Assembly (NCBI GenBank): GCA_014192425.1
Contig: BJHK01000001.1
Span: 190,623-254,622 of the forward strand
Reading direction: 5' to 3'
Origin: Planctomycetia bacterium
GTDB lineage: Bacteria > Planctomycetota > Planctomycetia > Pirellulales > UBA1268
Length of the DNA stretch: 64,000 bases
The translations under genes were made by a program, and so were the position numbers. The notes under the pieces were generated by a model, which was given only the letters and a program-made list of their open reading frames with translations, made no database searches and was not told where the DNA came from. How positions within the stretch are numbered: the first letter of the stretch is position 1; each line of letters begins with the position of its first letter. Positions 9,456 through 18,378 of this stretch are shown here, piece after piece.

Positions 9456-10925
9456 ATGTGGTCGGCGCATGACCTGATCGTGGCCCCGGCGACCGTGCCC
9501 GGCGGCGGGGCGCGGGCGATCGTGCGGATCGCGGGGGACGGGCTCGACCGGCTCCTGGCGACGCTCTTCACGCCGGAGAGGAGCGGCTTTGCAGCGTCAG
9601 GCACGCGGCCGCGCGTGGTTTCAGCGCGGCTCGCGGCCGCCGGGCTGGGTCGGGAATGGGGCGCGATCGAGGTCGCGATCCTCCACTGGCCCGGGCCGGC
9701 CGGGCCGACGGGCGGCCCGCTGGCCGAGGTCCAGCTTCCCGCCAGCCCGCCCCTCGTCGAGGCGGTCGTCGCCGAGGCGTGCAGACGCGGCGCCCGGCTC
9801 GCCCGCGGCGGCGAGTTCACGCTCCGCGGCTTCCTCGCCGGCCGGCTCGACCTCGTGCAGGCGGAGGCGGTGCTGGCGGTCGTCGACGCGCAGTCGCCCG
9901 CGGAACTCGCCGTCGCCCTCGACCGGATGGCGGGGGGCGCAGGAAAGGCCCTCGGCCGCGTCCGCGACGATCTCCTCGACCTGCTTGCCGACATCGAGGC
10001 GACGATCGACTTCGCCGATGAGACGGCCCCCGACACGGTTCCCACGCCGCTCGCCCACGGGCCCGTGGGCGAGCGGCTGCGGGTGGCCAGGGCGGCCCTG
10101 GCCGCGGAGCTGGCGCGGCTGGGAACGCGGGCCGCCGCGGCGCACGACCTGCCGCGGGTCGTCTTCATGGGTCGGCCGAACATCGGCAAGAGCAGCCTCT
10201 TCAATGTGCTCGTCGGTCGTGATGCCGCGCTCGTCGCCGACGAGCAGGGAACCACCCGCGACTGGATCGAGTGCCGGCTCGAGCCGCCGGGCGGGGCAGG
10301 GCCGGCCTGCGTACTCGTGGACGTGGCGGGCGTCGATGGAGCCTGCGGCGGCGACGGTCTCGATGCGGCAGCCCACTCCGCGACGGGCGTTGCCATGGGG
10401 CCCGCGGCCAGCGCTCATCAGCCCGCCTCGCCGGCCGCCATCGACGCGGCGGCGGCGGACGTGGCCCGGCGCGAGATCGCGCGGGCCGATCTGGTCGTTG
10501 TCTGCCGCGACGCGGGCGAGCCGGCCGCTGCGGCGCTGCCGGCCGGCAGTGTTGCCGATGCGCGGCGGATCGACGTCGTCACCCGGTGTGACCGTGATGC
10601 GGACGCCGCGGTTCGCGTGGGGGAATACGCCACGAGCGCGGTCAGCGGTCGGGGGACCGGCGCACTGCGCGAGGCGATCCTCGCGGCCGTGGCAGCGCTG
10701 CCGCCACGCGGCTCGCCGGCCACGCTCCGGCTGGCGGCGGGGCTCGAGGCCGCCGCGGCGGCGCTGGCCGCGGCGGCGGCGATCCTCGAGCACGGGCAGG
10801 CCGACGAACCGCTGCTCGCGGCCCACGTCCGCCAGGCGCTCGACGCCCTCGACGAGGTCACGGGGCGGAGCATGGGGGCCGACCTGCTCGACCGGATCTT
10901 CGCCCGGCACTGCATCGGCAAGTGA
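9456..10925 (+). CDS. mnmE: tRNA uridine-5-carboxymethylaminomethyl modification GTPase MnmE
   Basis: With MnmG this GTPase makes the 5-carboxymethylaminomethyl modification of U34 in certain tRNAs. The 489-residue protein has the N-terminal formyl-THF-binding domain (AHDLIVAPATVPGGGARAIV; RGGEFTLRGFLAGRLDLVQA), a helical domain, and an inserted G domain starting near 235 with MGRPNIGKSSLF (P-loop) and GTTRDW (switch I). It ends in HCIGK, the C-terminal CxGK hallmark. Two GTPase motifs are drifted: the G3 motif reads DVAG instead of DTAG, and the expected NKxD reads TRCD. An Ala/Pro-rich stretch of about 40 residues follows G3. Start 9456 has GGGG nine bases upstream; ATG 9447 is an alternative. 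It ends 4 bp before the next gene. Confidence 0.94.
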   Translation: MWSAHDLIVAPATVPGGGARAIVRIAGDGLDRLLATLFTPERSGFAASGTRPRVVSARLAAAGLGREWGAIEVAILHWPGPAGPTGGPLAEVQLPASPPLVEAVVAEACRRGARLARGGEFTLRGFLAGRLDLVQAEAVLAVVDAQSPAELAVALDRMAGGAGKALGRVRDDLLDLLADIEATIDFADETAPDTVPTPLAHGPVGERLRVARAALAAELARLGTRAAAAHDLPRVVFMGRPNIGKSSLFNVLVGRDAALVADEQGTTRDWIECRLEPPGGAGPACVLVDVAGVDGACGGDGLDAAAHSATGVAMGPAASAHQPASPAAIDAAAADVARREIARADLVVVCRDAGEPAAAALPAGSVADARRIDVVTRCDRDADAAVRVGEYATSAVSGRGTGALREAILAAVAALPPRGSPATLRLAAGLEAAAAALAAAAAILEHGQADEPLLAAHVRQALDALDEVTGRSMGADLLDRIFARHCIGK

Positions 10926-10929
10926 CGCC

Positions 10930-11475
10930 ATGGACAGTTCGGAGGATTCCCGCCAGGCGATGGTCGACCTTTTTCAACGGCACGTGCAGGCGGAACTCGA
11001 TGGCAACCTCGAGATGACAATGGCGACGATGACGGATTCACCACACCTCAACCATGTCCCGACCATGATGGGAGGCGTCGGCCGCGAGGGCGTGCGGGCT
11101 TTCTATCGGGACCATCTCGTTGGCAAGTTCTTCCCGCCCGACGTCACGATGACGGCCGTCTCCCGGACCGTGGGGGAGAGCCAGATCGTGGAGGAAATGG
11201 TCATCTCGTTCACGCACACGGCCGAGATCGAGTGGATGCTTCCGGGTATCGAGCCAACCGGGAAGCGGGTCGAAGCCGCATTCGTCGTCGTGGTGGGTAT
11301 GAAGGACGGCAAGGTGTCTCACGAACATATCTATTGGGACCAGGCGAGCGTTCTCGTGCAGATCGGGTTACTTGATCCCACAGGCCTGCCGGTCGTGGGC
11401 GCCGAAGCCGCCCGCAAGGTGCTCGACCCCGGCCTTCCCGGCCGGACCCTCTCGAGCCCGACGCGGAATGCATAA
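10930..11475 (+). CDS. SnoaL-like (NTF2-fold) protein
   Basis: A 181-residue protein that I assign to the SnoaL-like/NTF2-like alpha+beta-barrel superfamily. Its pattern is an N-terminal helix (MVDLFQRHVQAELDGNLEMT), a central VGREGVRAFYRDHLVGKFFP segment, then long strands with a KDGKVSHEHIYWDQASVLVQ end typical of ester-cyclase-like members. Members include cyclases, dehydratases and proteins of unknown role, so no reaction can be named. No signal peptide is visible. It starts 4 bp after mnmE, so the two are probably co-transcribed. That may be coincidence rather than functional linkage. Confidence 0.8.
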   Translation: MDSSEDSRQAMVDLFQRHVQAELDGNLEMTMATMTDSPHLNHVPTMMGGVGREGVRAFYRDHLVGKFFPPDVTMTAVSRTVGESQIVEEMVISFTHTAEIEWMLPGIEPTGKRVEAAFVVVVGMKDGKVSHEHIYWDQASVLVQIGLLDPTGLPVVGAEAARKVLDPGLPGRTLSSPTRNA

Positions 11476-11510
11476 CCGCTGTCGCGGCTGATCGATCGGG
11501 ACCCGGGTCC

Positions 11511-11569
11511 GCGAAAAGGGTGCCAGCCACCATTTCCGGGGCGGAAATGGGTGCAGGCACCGTTTTCGC
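11511..11569. repeat. Long imperfect hairpin in the 418-bp gap 11476-11893
   Basis: Two 27-base arms (11511-11537 and 11543-11569) are inverted copies with four mismatches around a 5-base loop. The arms begin GCGAAAA and contain GGTGCC. No T-run follows on either strand, so it is not a classical intrinsic terminator. It looks like an intergenic palindromic (REP-like) element. The rest of 11476-11893 shows no convincing gene. Confidence 0.85.
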
Positions 11570-11893
11570 TGGGGCTGACGAGCGCCTGAATCGCGAAACA
11601 GCGGTCCGCCCGGACGGCATGGCGGTCATTCCGATCGGCAGCCTCGGGCCCTGATGTGTGCGGCCGACGGGGGGGAGCGGCTGGGGGGCGAGGACAATGC
11701 CGCCGATGATCGCTGAAAAGCCATTCGGTATCCCCCGCTCTGGAATCACTTCCGGCGGGCGGTTGACGCCATCCACCTTTTGCCCATCCGCGCGATCGCT
11801 GACTACGATTGCTGGCGGTTTCGATGTCGCAGACGCGTGTCGCGTCGGCTCCGGCGACGTCTGAGCGGAGGAGCGGAAACGGTTCGGGGTCCC

Positions 11894-13585
11894 ATGCACG
11901 TCACGAGCGACGATCTGACTGCCGCCTGCACCCGGCTCGCGGCCGGCGCCACGCGGCACGCCGGTCGCGACGCCGGCAGTCGGGCAGCGCTCGCCCGCAG
12001 CACCGCCGTCGCCGTGGCCCGCGTCGCCGACGAGTGGGTCGCCACCGCGCTCGCCATCAAGTCGGCTTCCGGCTCGGCGGTGGCCGCCGCCGAGGAGACG
12101 GCGACGGGGCCGATCGCCACGCTGCGACTGCTCCTGATCAGCGCCCGGGCGCTCGCCGACGTCGCCGCCAGAGGCGTGCCGCGGGGGGCCGGCGCACCGC
12201 GAGTGTTCAACGCCGTCACCGGCCGCGCCGGGCCCGTGTCGCTCATCGGCGTCGACGTCCTCCCCGAGCCCGGCCTGCACGACGCCGCCATCGCCGCGGG
12301 GATGAAGGCCACCGTCCGCTGCGTCGATCCCGGCGGCACCGCGGCCTTCGCCCGCTCGTGGGCCGAGGAGGCCCGGACGCGGCCGGCGTCGGGCGGCGTG
12401 GCGGTCGTGCTCGGCGCCGGCAACGTCACCGGGCTTGCCGTCGCCGACAGCGTCGCCCAGATCTTCGAGCATGGCCGGGCCGTGCTCGTGAAACTCCATC
12501 CGCTCCACGCCCCGCTCGCCGACACGCTGCGGGCCGCCCTCGCGCCGCTCGTGGCGGCCGATCTCGTCGCCATCGTGGCCGGCGGCGCGGACGTCGCCGC
12601 ACAGGCCGTGGCCGAGCCGCGGATCACCCACGTCCACCTCACCGGCGGCCAGGCCGCATTCGACGCGATCGTCTGGGGCGGCCCCGGGCCGCGGCCCGCC
12701 GGTGCCGTGCCCCGGCTCGCGAAGCCGATCACCTGCGAACTCGGCAACGTCACCCCGTGGATCATCGTGCCCGGCCGCTACACGCCGCGGCAGCTGCGGC
12801 ACCAGGCTGACGTCGTCGCCGCCTCGATCGCCAACAACGCGTCGTTCAACTGCATCGCCACGAAGTGCGTCGTCACCTGCCGGTCGTGGGAGCAGCGCGA
12901 CGAGTTTCTCTCACTCGTGGCCGGCCGGCTGGCGGCGCTGCAGCCGCGGCCGGCCTGGTATCCCGGCGCCGCCGCCGCCTGGGAGACCGTGACGGGACGC
13001 CCGGCGCCTGCCGACGGCACGCTCCCCTGGGTGTTTCACGTGGGGCTGGATCGCGACCGCGAGCCGCGCTGGCTGGAACGCGAGTGGTTCGGGCCGGTCG
13101 CCGTCGAGACGCCGCTGGCCGGCGATTCGATCGACGACTTCTGCAGCCGGGCCATGGCTTTCGTCCACACGCTGCCCGGCGCGCTGGCGGCGAGCGTCAC
13201 GGCGCCGTCCGGGCTCGACGCCCACGCCGCCCGCCGGATCGACCTGCTCGTCGAGCACCTCGAATACGGCGTCGTCGCCTGCAACACGTGGTCGGCGCTC
13301 GCCTATTCCTTCGGCAGCGTGCCGTGGGGAGGATTTCCCGGGGCCACGCTCGCCGAGCCGAAGAGCGGCATCGGCCGCGTCCACGACCCACTCCTCCTGC
13401 CCCTCGTGCACAACGCGATCATCCGGGCGCCGCTCGAATCGTGGCCGAAGCCGCCATGGTTTCCCTGGCACCCGCACGGGGCGGTGCTGGCGCGGGGCGT
13501 GGCGGAGATGTACGGGAGCATTGCCGCCGGCCGCAGCGGCGTCTGGGAATTGCTGCGGATGCTGCCGGGGGTGTTGCGCGGGTGA
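11894..13585 (+). CDS. Aldehyde dehydrogenase superfamily protein
   Basis: A 563-residue protein that matches the ALDH superfamily in its middle and C-terminal parts. VAVVLGAGNVTGLAVADSV looks like the nucleotide-binding loop and LTGGQAAFDAIV the NAD-site helix. ITCELGNVTPWIIVPG holds the general-base Glu position, and NNASFNCIATKCVV contains the presumed catalytic Cys. The C-terminus VPWGGFPGATLAEPKSGIGR resembles the family's closing motif. Substrate is unknown, and the protein is diverged from textbook ALDHs. I start at ATG 11894 because residues encoded further upstream are Arg-rich and unlike the family. Repeat-rich gaps flank it on both sides. Confidence 0.85.
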   Translation: MHVTSDDLTAACTRLAAGATRHAGRDAGSRAALARSTAVAVARVADEWVATALAIKSASGSAVAAAEETATGPIATLRLLLISARALADVAARGVPRGAGAPRVFNAVTGRAGPVSLIGVDVLPEPGLHDAAIAAGMKATVRCVDPGGTAAFARSWAEEARTRPASGGVAVVLGAGNVTGLAVADSVAQIFEHGRAVLVKLHPLHAPLADTLRAALAPLVAADLVAIVAGGADVAAQAVAEPRITHVHLTGGQAAFDAIVWGGPGPRPAGAVPRLAKPITCELGNVTPWIIVPGRYTPRQLRHQADVVAASIANNASFNCIATKCVVTCRSWEQRDEFLSLVAGRLAALQPRPAWYPGAAAAWETVTGRPAPADGTLPWVFHVGLDRDREPRWLEREWFGPVAVETPLAGDSIDDFCSRAMAFVHTLPGALAASVTAPSGLDAHAARRIDLLVEHLEYGVVACNTWSALAYSFGSVPWGGFPGATLAEPKSGIGRVHDPLLLPLVHNAIIRAPLESWPKPPWFPWHPHGAVLARGVAEMYGSIAAGRSGVWELLRMLPGVLRG

Positions 13586-13639
13586 CGGGGTTTCCTGACC
13601 GCGGCAGCGTGACAGTCCGCACGTCGCCAAGCCCAACCC

Positions 13640-13713
13640 GCCGGTGGCCGGCGGAAGTCTCCTCGCTGAGGCAGGATAGCCTCACGCTCGTCGAGCTTCC
13701 GCCGGCCACCGGC
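13640..13713. repeat. 18-bp inverted repeat after the aldehyde dehydrogenase
   Basis: GCCGGTGGCCGGCGGAAG at 13640-13657 is exactly inverted at 13696-13713, with 38 bases between. The right arm and its left flank (CTCACGCTCGTCGAG) recur at about 13800-13834. Both belong to the repeat-filled 594-bp gap 13586-14179, which holds no recognisable gene. No T-run follows. Confidence 0.85.
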
Positions 13714-13719
13714 TGCGCA

Positions 13720-14132
13720 GCGGGGAGCCGGGCTACGCCCGGCGACCGTAAGCCGGAGCAGCCGCTGTGTCGGCTGCGACGGCGCGCAAGGCATCCAGCC
13801 TCACGCTCGTCGAGCTTCCGCCGGCCACCGGCTGCCGCGAGAGCGGAGCGTGGACAGTATTGGACGCCGGCAAGGGGAAAGCGAGACGCAAGCCTCGCGG
13901 AGCCGGGCTACGCCCGGCGACCGTAAGCCGGAGCAGCCGCTGTGTCGGCTGCTGAGAGTATCTGTAACGGTGCGATGATCGCTTGCGGGGAGCCGGGCTA
14001 CGCCCGGCGACCGTAAGCCGGAGCAGCCGCTGTGTCGGCTGCTGAGAGTATCTGTAACGGTGCGATGATCGCTTGCGGGGAGCCGGGCTACGCCCGGCGA
14101 CCGTAAGCCGGAGCAGCCGCTGTGTCGGCTGC
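13720..14132. repeat. Four-copy repeat; last three in a 90-bp tandem array
   Basis: A 56-58 bp unit beginning GCGG(GG)AGCCGGGCTACG and ending GTGTCGGCTGC occurs at 13720-13777, 13897-13952, 13985-14042 and 14075-14132. The last three ends are exactly 90 bp apart, and two identical 32-bp spacers (13953-13984, 14043-14074) separate them. Identical spacers exclude a CRISPR array. Confidence 0.9.
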
Positions 14133-14136
14133 GACG

Positions 14137-14180
14137 GCGCGAATGCCGGCGCGAATGCCGGCGCGACTGCCGGCGCGAGT
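14137..14180. repeat. 12-bp tandem repeat at the 3' end of the helicase gene
   Basis: The 12-mer GGCGCGAATGCC is repeated about three and a half times with one-base variation, directly downstream of the helicase stop codon on its minus-strand side. Confidence 0.8.
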
Positions 14181-16294
14181 CACGCGCGGCGGCCGCGGGG
14201 GCGGCGGCCGGAGGGGCGCGGGCCGGGTTCGGGCTTCTCTTCCCCCGCCTCGCGAAACTTCTCCGGCTGGCCCGTGAGTTCGTAGAGAAACCGGCTCGGA
14301 CGCGTCGGCTTGCTCCGCCCCCACTTCGTCCGCGTCAGGCAGAGCGAGAGCACGAGCCGGCGCTTGGCCCGCGTCACGCCCACGTAGCACAGCCGGCGCT
14401 CCTCGTCGATCGCCAACAGGCCGGCCGCCAGCGAGCGGTGGTGCGGCAGGAGCGTCTCCTCCATCCCGACCATCCACACGCAGTCGAACTCCAGCCCCTT
14501 CGCCGCATGGAGCGTCATCAGCCGGATCGCCCCCGGCTTGGGCTTGTCGGACTCGAAGCGGTCGTCCTGCTCCGTGTCGAGCACGAAGTCGTCGAGGAAG
14601 CCGCGGACCAGCGCCGCCGGATCCGTGACCTGCGGATGCCCACGCTCGTACTGGTCGAGCGCCGTCGCCACCTCCTCGACGCAGTCCCAGCGCTGCTCGG
14701 CCTCGTTCGGCTCCGCCTCGTACTCCTTCTCCAGGTGCCGGCGGTAACCGACCGTGTCGAGCAGGCCGCGGAGCATCGTGCCGCAGCGGGTCAGGCCCGG
14801 CTCGGCGGCCGGCGGGCCCTGCCGCAGGGCGATCAACCGTTCGAGTGTTGCGACCCCGCCAGCCGCGGCCCCCGACAGCCGGCCCGAGTCACGGGAGGCG
14901 ACGAGCTCCTGCCACATGCTCGCCCCGCGCTCCTGGGCCCGCGCCCGCGCCCCCTGGATCGCCTGCGACGACAGGCCGCGGGGCGGGACGTTGGCGATCC
15001 GCGACAGCGCCAGGTCGTCGTCGGGATCGACGAGCACGCGCAGGAAGGCCATCACGTCCTTGACTTCGCGCCGGTCGAAGAACGAGCGGCTGCCGACGAG
15101 CTCGTAGGCCACGTTCCGCCGGCGTAGCTCCTGCTCGAAGACGCGGGTCTGTTCGCCGGTGCGGACGAGGATCGCCGCCTCGGCGGGATCGACGCGGCGC
15201 TCCTTGAGCAGGCCCTCCAGGTCGCCGACCACGCGCCGGGCTTCGTCGATCTCGTCCTGGGCCTGGACGATCGCCGGCGGCTGGCCCGAGGGGAGCGCGG
15301 CGACGAGCGTTTTGCCGTGCCGCCGGGCGTTGCGCTCGATGAGCATGTTTGCGGCGCGGATGATTTCCGGCGTGGAGCGGTAGTTTTCCTCGAGCTTGAC
15401 GATCCGCGCGCCGGGCCAGCGCCGGGCGAAGTCGAGGATGTGCGACACCTCCGCACCACGCCACGAATAGATCGACTGGTCGTCGTCTCCGACCACGCAC
15501 AGGCTCGCGTGGTCGCGGGCCAACGCCGTCAGGATCCGCTCCTGAATCGCGCTCGTGTCCTGATACTCGTCGATGAGCAGGTGGTCGAACCGGCCCGCCT
15601 CGACGCGCCGGGCGGCCTCGTCGGCCGCGAACAGCTCGTCCACGAGGAGCAGCAGGTCGTCGAAGTCGACCGCGCCGGCCGTCCGCAGCGCGTTCTGGTA
15701 GCGGCGGTAGGCCGCCGCCGTCAGCGTCCACGAGTCGTCGGCGTCGGCGGCGATCGTGTCGAGGGCCGTGTCGGGGCGGACGCCGCGACTTTTCCAGCCG
15801 CCGATCCGCGCCAGCAGGTCGCCGGGGCGGAGCGTCGTCTCCGGCACGCGCAGCTCCTTGAGCGCCGTGCGGGCCGCCGTCTCCTGTTCGCCGCGGTCGA
15901 TGATCGCGAACCGCTCCGGATAGCCAAGCGCGGCGGCATGCCGGCGCAGGATGCGCACGCACAGCGAATGGATCGTGGAGATCTCCGGCCGGTCGCCATC
16001 CTTGCGGCCGAGGAGTGCGGCGGCCCGGGCCTGCATCTCGCGGGCCGCCTTGTTGGTGAAGGTGACGGCGAGGATCCGCGACGGACGCGCCCCACGCCGC
16101 ACGAGCTGGGCGATGCGGGCGATCACGACCCGCGTCTTGCCGGTGCCGGCGCCGGCGAGGACGAGCAGCGGGCCCGGCGGGGCGAGCACGGCGTCGGACT
16201 GGGCCGCGTTCAGGCCGGGCACCCCGGTGCGCCGGACAGGCCGCTCGCGGGCCGACGGCAGTGCCGCATCGGCCTCGGTCGTCACTCCATCCAT
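14180..16294 (-). CDS. UvrD/PcrA-type superfamily 1 DNA helicase
   Basis: A 704-residue 3'-5' DNA helicase of the UvrD/Rep/PcrA family, acting in repair and replication restart. Motifs run in order. LNAAQSDAVLAPPGPLLVLA precedes the Walker A GAGTGKTR; then come ILAVTFTNKAAREM (Ia), LLIDEYQDTS (II), CVVGDDDQSIYSWRGA (III), KLEENYRSTPEIIRAANML (IV), VRLMTLHAAKGLEFDCVW-type motif V and EERRLCYVGVTRAKRRLVL (VI). Start is ATG 16294; the frame remains open upstream, but those residues are outside the family. The tail is basic (RPSGRRPRGRRA), and short tandem repeats lie beyond its stop. UvrD and PcrA cannot be separated by eye. Confidence 0.95.
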   Translation of the reverse strand: MDGVTTEADAALPSARERPVRRTGVPGLNAAQSDAVLAPPGPLLVLAGAGTGKTRVVIARIAQLVRRGARPSRILAVTFTNKAAREMQARAAALLGRKDGDRPEISTIHSLCVRILRRHAAALGYPERFAIIDRGEQETAARTALKELRVPETTLRPGDLLARIGGWKSRGVRPDTALDTIAADADDSWTLTAAAYRRYQNALRTAGAVDFDDLLLLVDELFAADEAARRVEAGRFDHLLIDEYQDTSAIQERILTALARDHASLCVVGDDDQSIYSWRGAEVSHILDFARRWPGARIVKLEENYRSTPEIIRAANMLIERNARRHGKTLVAALPSGQPPAIVQAQDEIDEARRVVGDLEGLLKERRVDPAEAAILVRTGEQTRVFEQELRRRNVAYELVGSRSFFDRREVKDVMAFLRVLVDPDDDLALSRIANVPPRGLSSQAIQGARARAQERGASMWQELVASRDSGRLSGAAAGGVATLERLIALRQGPPAAEPGLTRCGTMLRGLLDTVGYRRHLEKEYEAEPNEAEQRWDCVEEVATALDQYERGHPQVTDPAALVRGFLDDFVLDTEQDDRFESDKPKPGAIRLMTLHAAKGLEFDCVWMVGMEETLLPHHRSLAAGLLAIDEERRLCYVGVTRAKRRLVLSLCLTRTKWGRSKPTRPSRFLYELTGQPEKFREAGEEKPEPGPRPSGRRPRGRRA

Positions 16295-16491
16295 GGCGGC
16301 TCGCAGCGTCGGGGGGTTTGGGGCTCGACCCGGAACGGAGAATGTCGAACCGAGAATGTAGCAGACGATCAGGCCGCCTCCGGGGCAGCGGCGCACGAGC
16401 CCGGGAAGCCCGATTCGCCTTGACGGAATCGGTTCGAACTTTTCTATTGACCCGCCTTCGCCAGCGCCGAAGAGCCAGGGAGAGACGGCAC

Positions 16492-17256
16492 ATGCAGCCC
16501 CCACAACGGATCGATCTCGAGGACAACGACCTGGCCGCTGCCACGATGCAGACGGTCGACCGGATACGTCCGCACGTCCGCTCGATCGCGGCGCTGGTGG
16601 GGCTGCTGTTCGCGGGGCTCGCCCTGTGGACGGTGCTTACAGGGCAGCGGGCCGCCTCGGGCGGGGCGAGTTGGCGGGCCGGGCTCTCCGCCGCCCGCGA
16701 TGGCAACCCCGCCGCGCTGGCGGAAGTCGCCCGGCTGTACCCGGGCACGTCGGCGGCCGACTGGGCCGAACTGACCACGGCCGACATGGCCTTCGAGGAA
16801 GGGGCCGACCTGCTGTTCACCGATCGTGTGCAGGCGAAGAAGCGGCTGGAGGAAGCGGTGGCCCGCTACGGACAGTTGATGCAGGGACGGACGAGCCGGA
16901 TCGTGGCGGAGCGGGCGGTATTCGGCCTCGCCAAGACGAACGAGTCGCTCGGCAACCTGGCCGAGGCCCGCCGGGGCTACGAGGCCGTGGCTCGCGACTA
17001 CGCCGACGGCGCCTGTGCCGGGTTGGCCGCCACCCGCGCCGCAGCGCTGGCTCGGCCAGCCGTTGCCGAGTGGTATGCTTGGTTTGCGGCGCAGGATTTT
17101 GCGGCCCTCGACAAGCCGCAGGAACAGGCCACGCCTCCCGTCAATGCGACGCCCGAATCATCAGGCAAGCCGGCCGCAGAGCCAGCCGCCGGAGCCGGCA
17201 CCGAGCCCGGAGCCGCGGCAAAGCCGGAGTCCGGCGCCGAGCCTGCCGCCAAGTGA
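16492..17256 (+). CDS. Membrane-anchored TPR-like protein
   Basis: A 254-residue protein with one membrane helix (about 31-52, IAALVGLLFAGLALWTVL). Behind it is a helical region with tetratricopeptide-like pairs: DLLFTDRVQAKKRLEEAVAR, then VFGLAKTNESLGNLAEARRG and YEAVARDYADGACAGLAATR. The layout resembles YfgM-like ancillary proteins that bind partners at the membrane. The last 45 residues are a low-complexity Ala/Pro/Glu tail. An AGGGAGAG ribosome-binding site precedes ATG 16492. It ends 13 bp before the pseudouridine synthase gene, so co-transcription is likely. Function is not known. Confidence 0.75.
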   Translation: MQPPQRIDLEDNDLAAATMQTVDRIRPHVRSIAALVGLLFAGLALWTVLTGQRAASGGASWRAGLSAARDGNPAALAEVARLYPGTSAADWAELTTADMAFEEGADLLFTDRVQAKKRLEEAVARYGQLMQGRTSRIVAERAVFGLAKTNESLGNLAEARRGYEAVARDYADGACAGLAATRAAALARPAVAEWYAWFAAQDFAALDKPQEQATPPVNATPESSGKPAAEPAAGAGTEPGAAAKPESGAEPAAK

Positions 17257-17269
17257 CGACCACGACGCG

Positions 17270-18328
17270 ATGAACGACCTGGGCGGCGCCGACGATCCGG
17301 AGCCGGGCCCGCAGGCGGAGTCCGCAGAGGATGCGGAACCGTCCCCCGGCACCGAGGTCGCGGTCGACGTCGACGAGGCCGCGGCGGGCATGCGGCTCGA
17401 CCAGTTTCTCGTCCGGGCGCTGCCCGGCCGGAGTCGGTCGTTTCTGGCCCGCGCGATCGAGAAGTCGGCCGTTCGCGTGGACGGCGTGGTGGAACGGGCG
17501 TCCCACAAGCTCAGGGCCGGAGCCTGCGTCCGCTTCACGGTGCCCGAGCCTCCCCGGGCCGGGCCGGTCGCCGAGGAGATCCCGCTCGTCTTCCTCCACG
17601 TGGACGAGTGGATCGCGGTCGTCGACAAGCCGCCGGGGATGGTCGTCCATCCCGCCAAGGGCAACTGGAAGGGAACGCTCGCCGGGGCGCTCAAGTGGCA
17701 CCTCGGCGGCGCGGCCGGGGAGGGGCTGTCGACCGCCGGCGGCCCGACGCGGCCGGGCATCGTCCACCGGCTTGACCGCGACACCAGCGGCGCGATCATC
17801 GTCGCCCGCAGCGAGGAGGCCCACCACGTCTTGGCCCGCCAGTTCGAGCAGCGGACCGTCGAGAAGACCTACCTGGCCATCACCCAGGGCACGCCGCGGT
17901 TCGACCGCGACGAGATCAACCTCCCGATCGGCATCCATCCCTACCAGCGCGAGAAGATGGCGATCCGCGACGGCCACTCCACCAGCCGCGAGGCCGTCAC
18001 CCGGTTCGAGGTCGTGGAGCGGTTCCGCACGGCGGCGCTGGTGCGCGTGACGCCGAAAACAGGCCGGACCCACCAGATCCGCGTCCACCTCGCCGCCATC
18101 GGCTGCCCGGTGCTGTGCGACGCCCTGTACAGCGGCCGGAGCCGGATCGACCAGGGCTTTCCCGGTCCGCCCGCGGGAGCGACGGTCGCGGAGCCGCTCC
18201 TCGCCCGCCAGGCGCTGCACGCTGCGCGGCTCGTCGTCGATCATCCGCGGACCGGCGTGCGCATGGCCTTCGAGGCGCCGCTGCCCGCCGACATGCGGCG
18301 CGTCCTCGACGCCCTGCGGGCGGAATGA
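17270..18328 (+). CDS. RluD-family 23S rRNA pseudouridine synthase
   Basis: This enzyme isomerises specific uridines to pseudouridine in RNA, by family most likely in 23S rRNA. The 352-residue protein has an acidic N-terminal extension (1-35), an S4 domain (AGMRLDQFLVRALPGRSRSF), and the RluA/RluD catalytic domain. The signature GIVHRLDRDTSGAIIVA contains the catalytic Asp, and KTGRTHQIRVHLAAIGCPVL is the conserved later block. The S4 domain and length favour RluC/RluD over RluA. The target uridine is not deducible. The 5' end lies 13 bp after the TPR-like gene. Confidence 0.93.
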   Translation: MNDLGGADDPEPGPQAESAEDAEPSPGTEVAVDVDEAAAGMRLDQFLVRALPGRSRSFLARAIEKSAVRVDGVVERASHKLRAGACVRFTVPEPPRAGPVAEEIPLVFLHVDEWIAVVDKPPGMVVHPAKGNWKGTLAGALKWHLGGAAGEGLSTAGGPTRPGIVHRLDRDTSGAIIVARSEEAHHVLARQFEQRTVEKTYLAITQGTPRFDRDEINLPIGIHPYQREKMAIRDGHSTSREAVTRFEVVERFRTAALVRVTPKTGRTHQIRVHLAAIGCPVLCDALYSGRSRIDQGFPGPPAGATVAEPLLARQALHAARLVVDHPRTGVRMAFEAPLPADMRRVLDALRAE

Positions 18329-18378
18329 GTGACGGGCGGCCCCCCGCTGCCGGGCGGATGGATGCTCTTCGCGCCGCG

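Noticed and set aside
7184-10396. A 1070-codon open frame on the minus strand across yidC and mnmE
   Set aside because: It is a shadow of the GC-rich coding strand: Arg/Pro/Gly-rich, no family similarity, and both genes on the plus strand are complete and recognisable.
13720-14132. Regular repeats considered as a CRISPR array
   Set aside because: The units are 56-58 bp with identical 32-bp spacers and no cas genes, so this is a tandem duplication.
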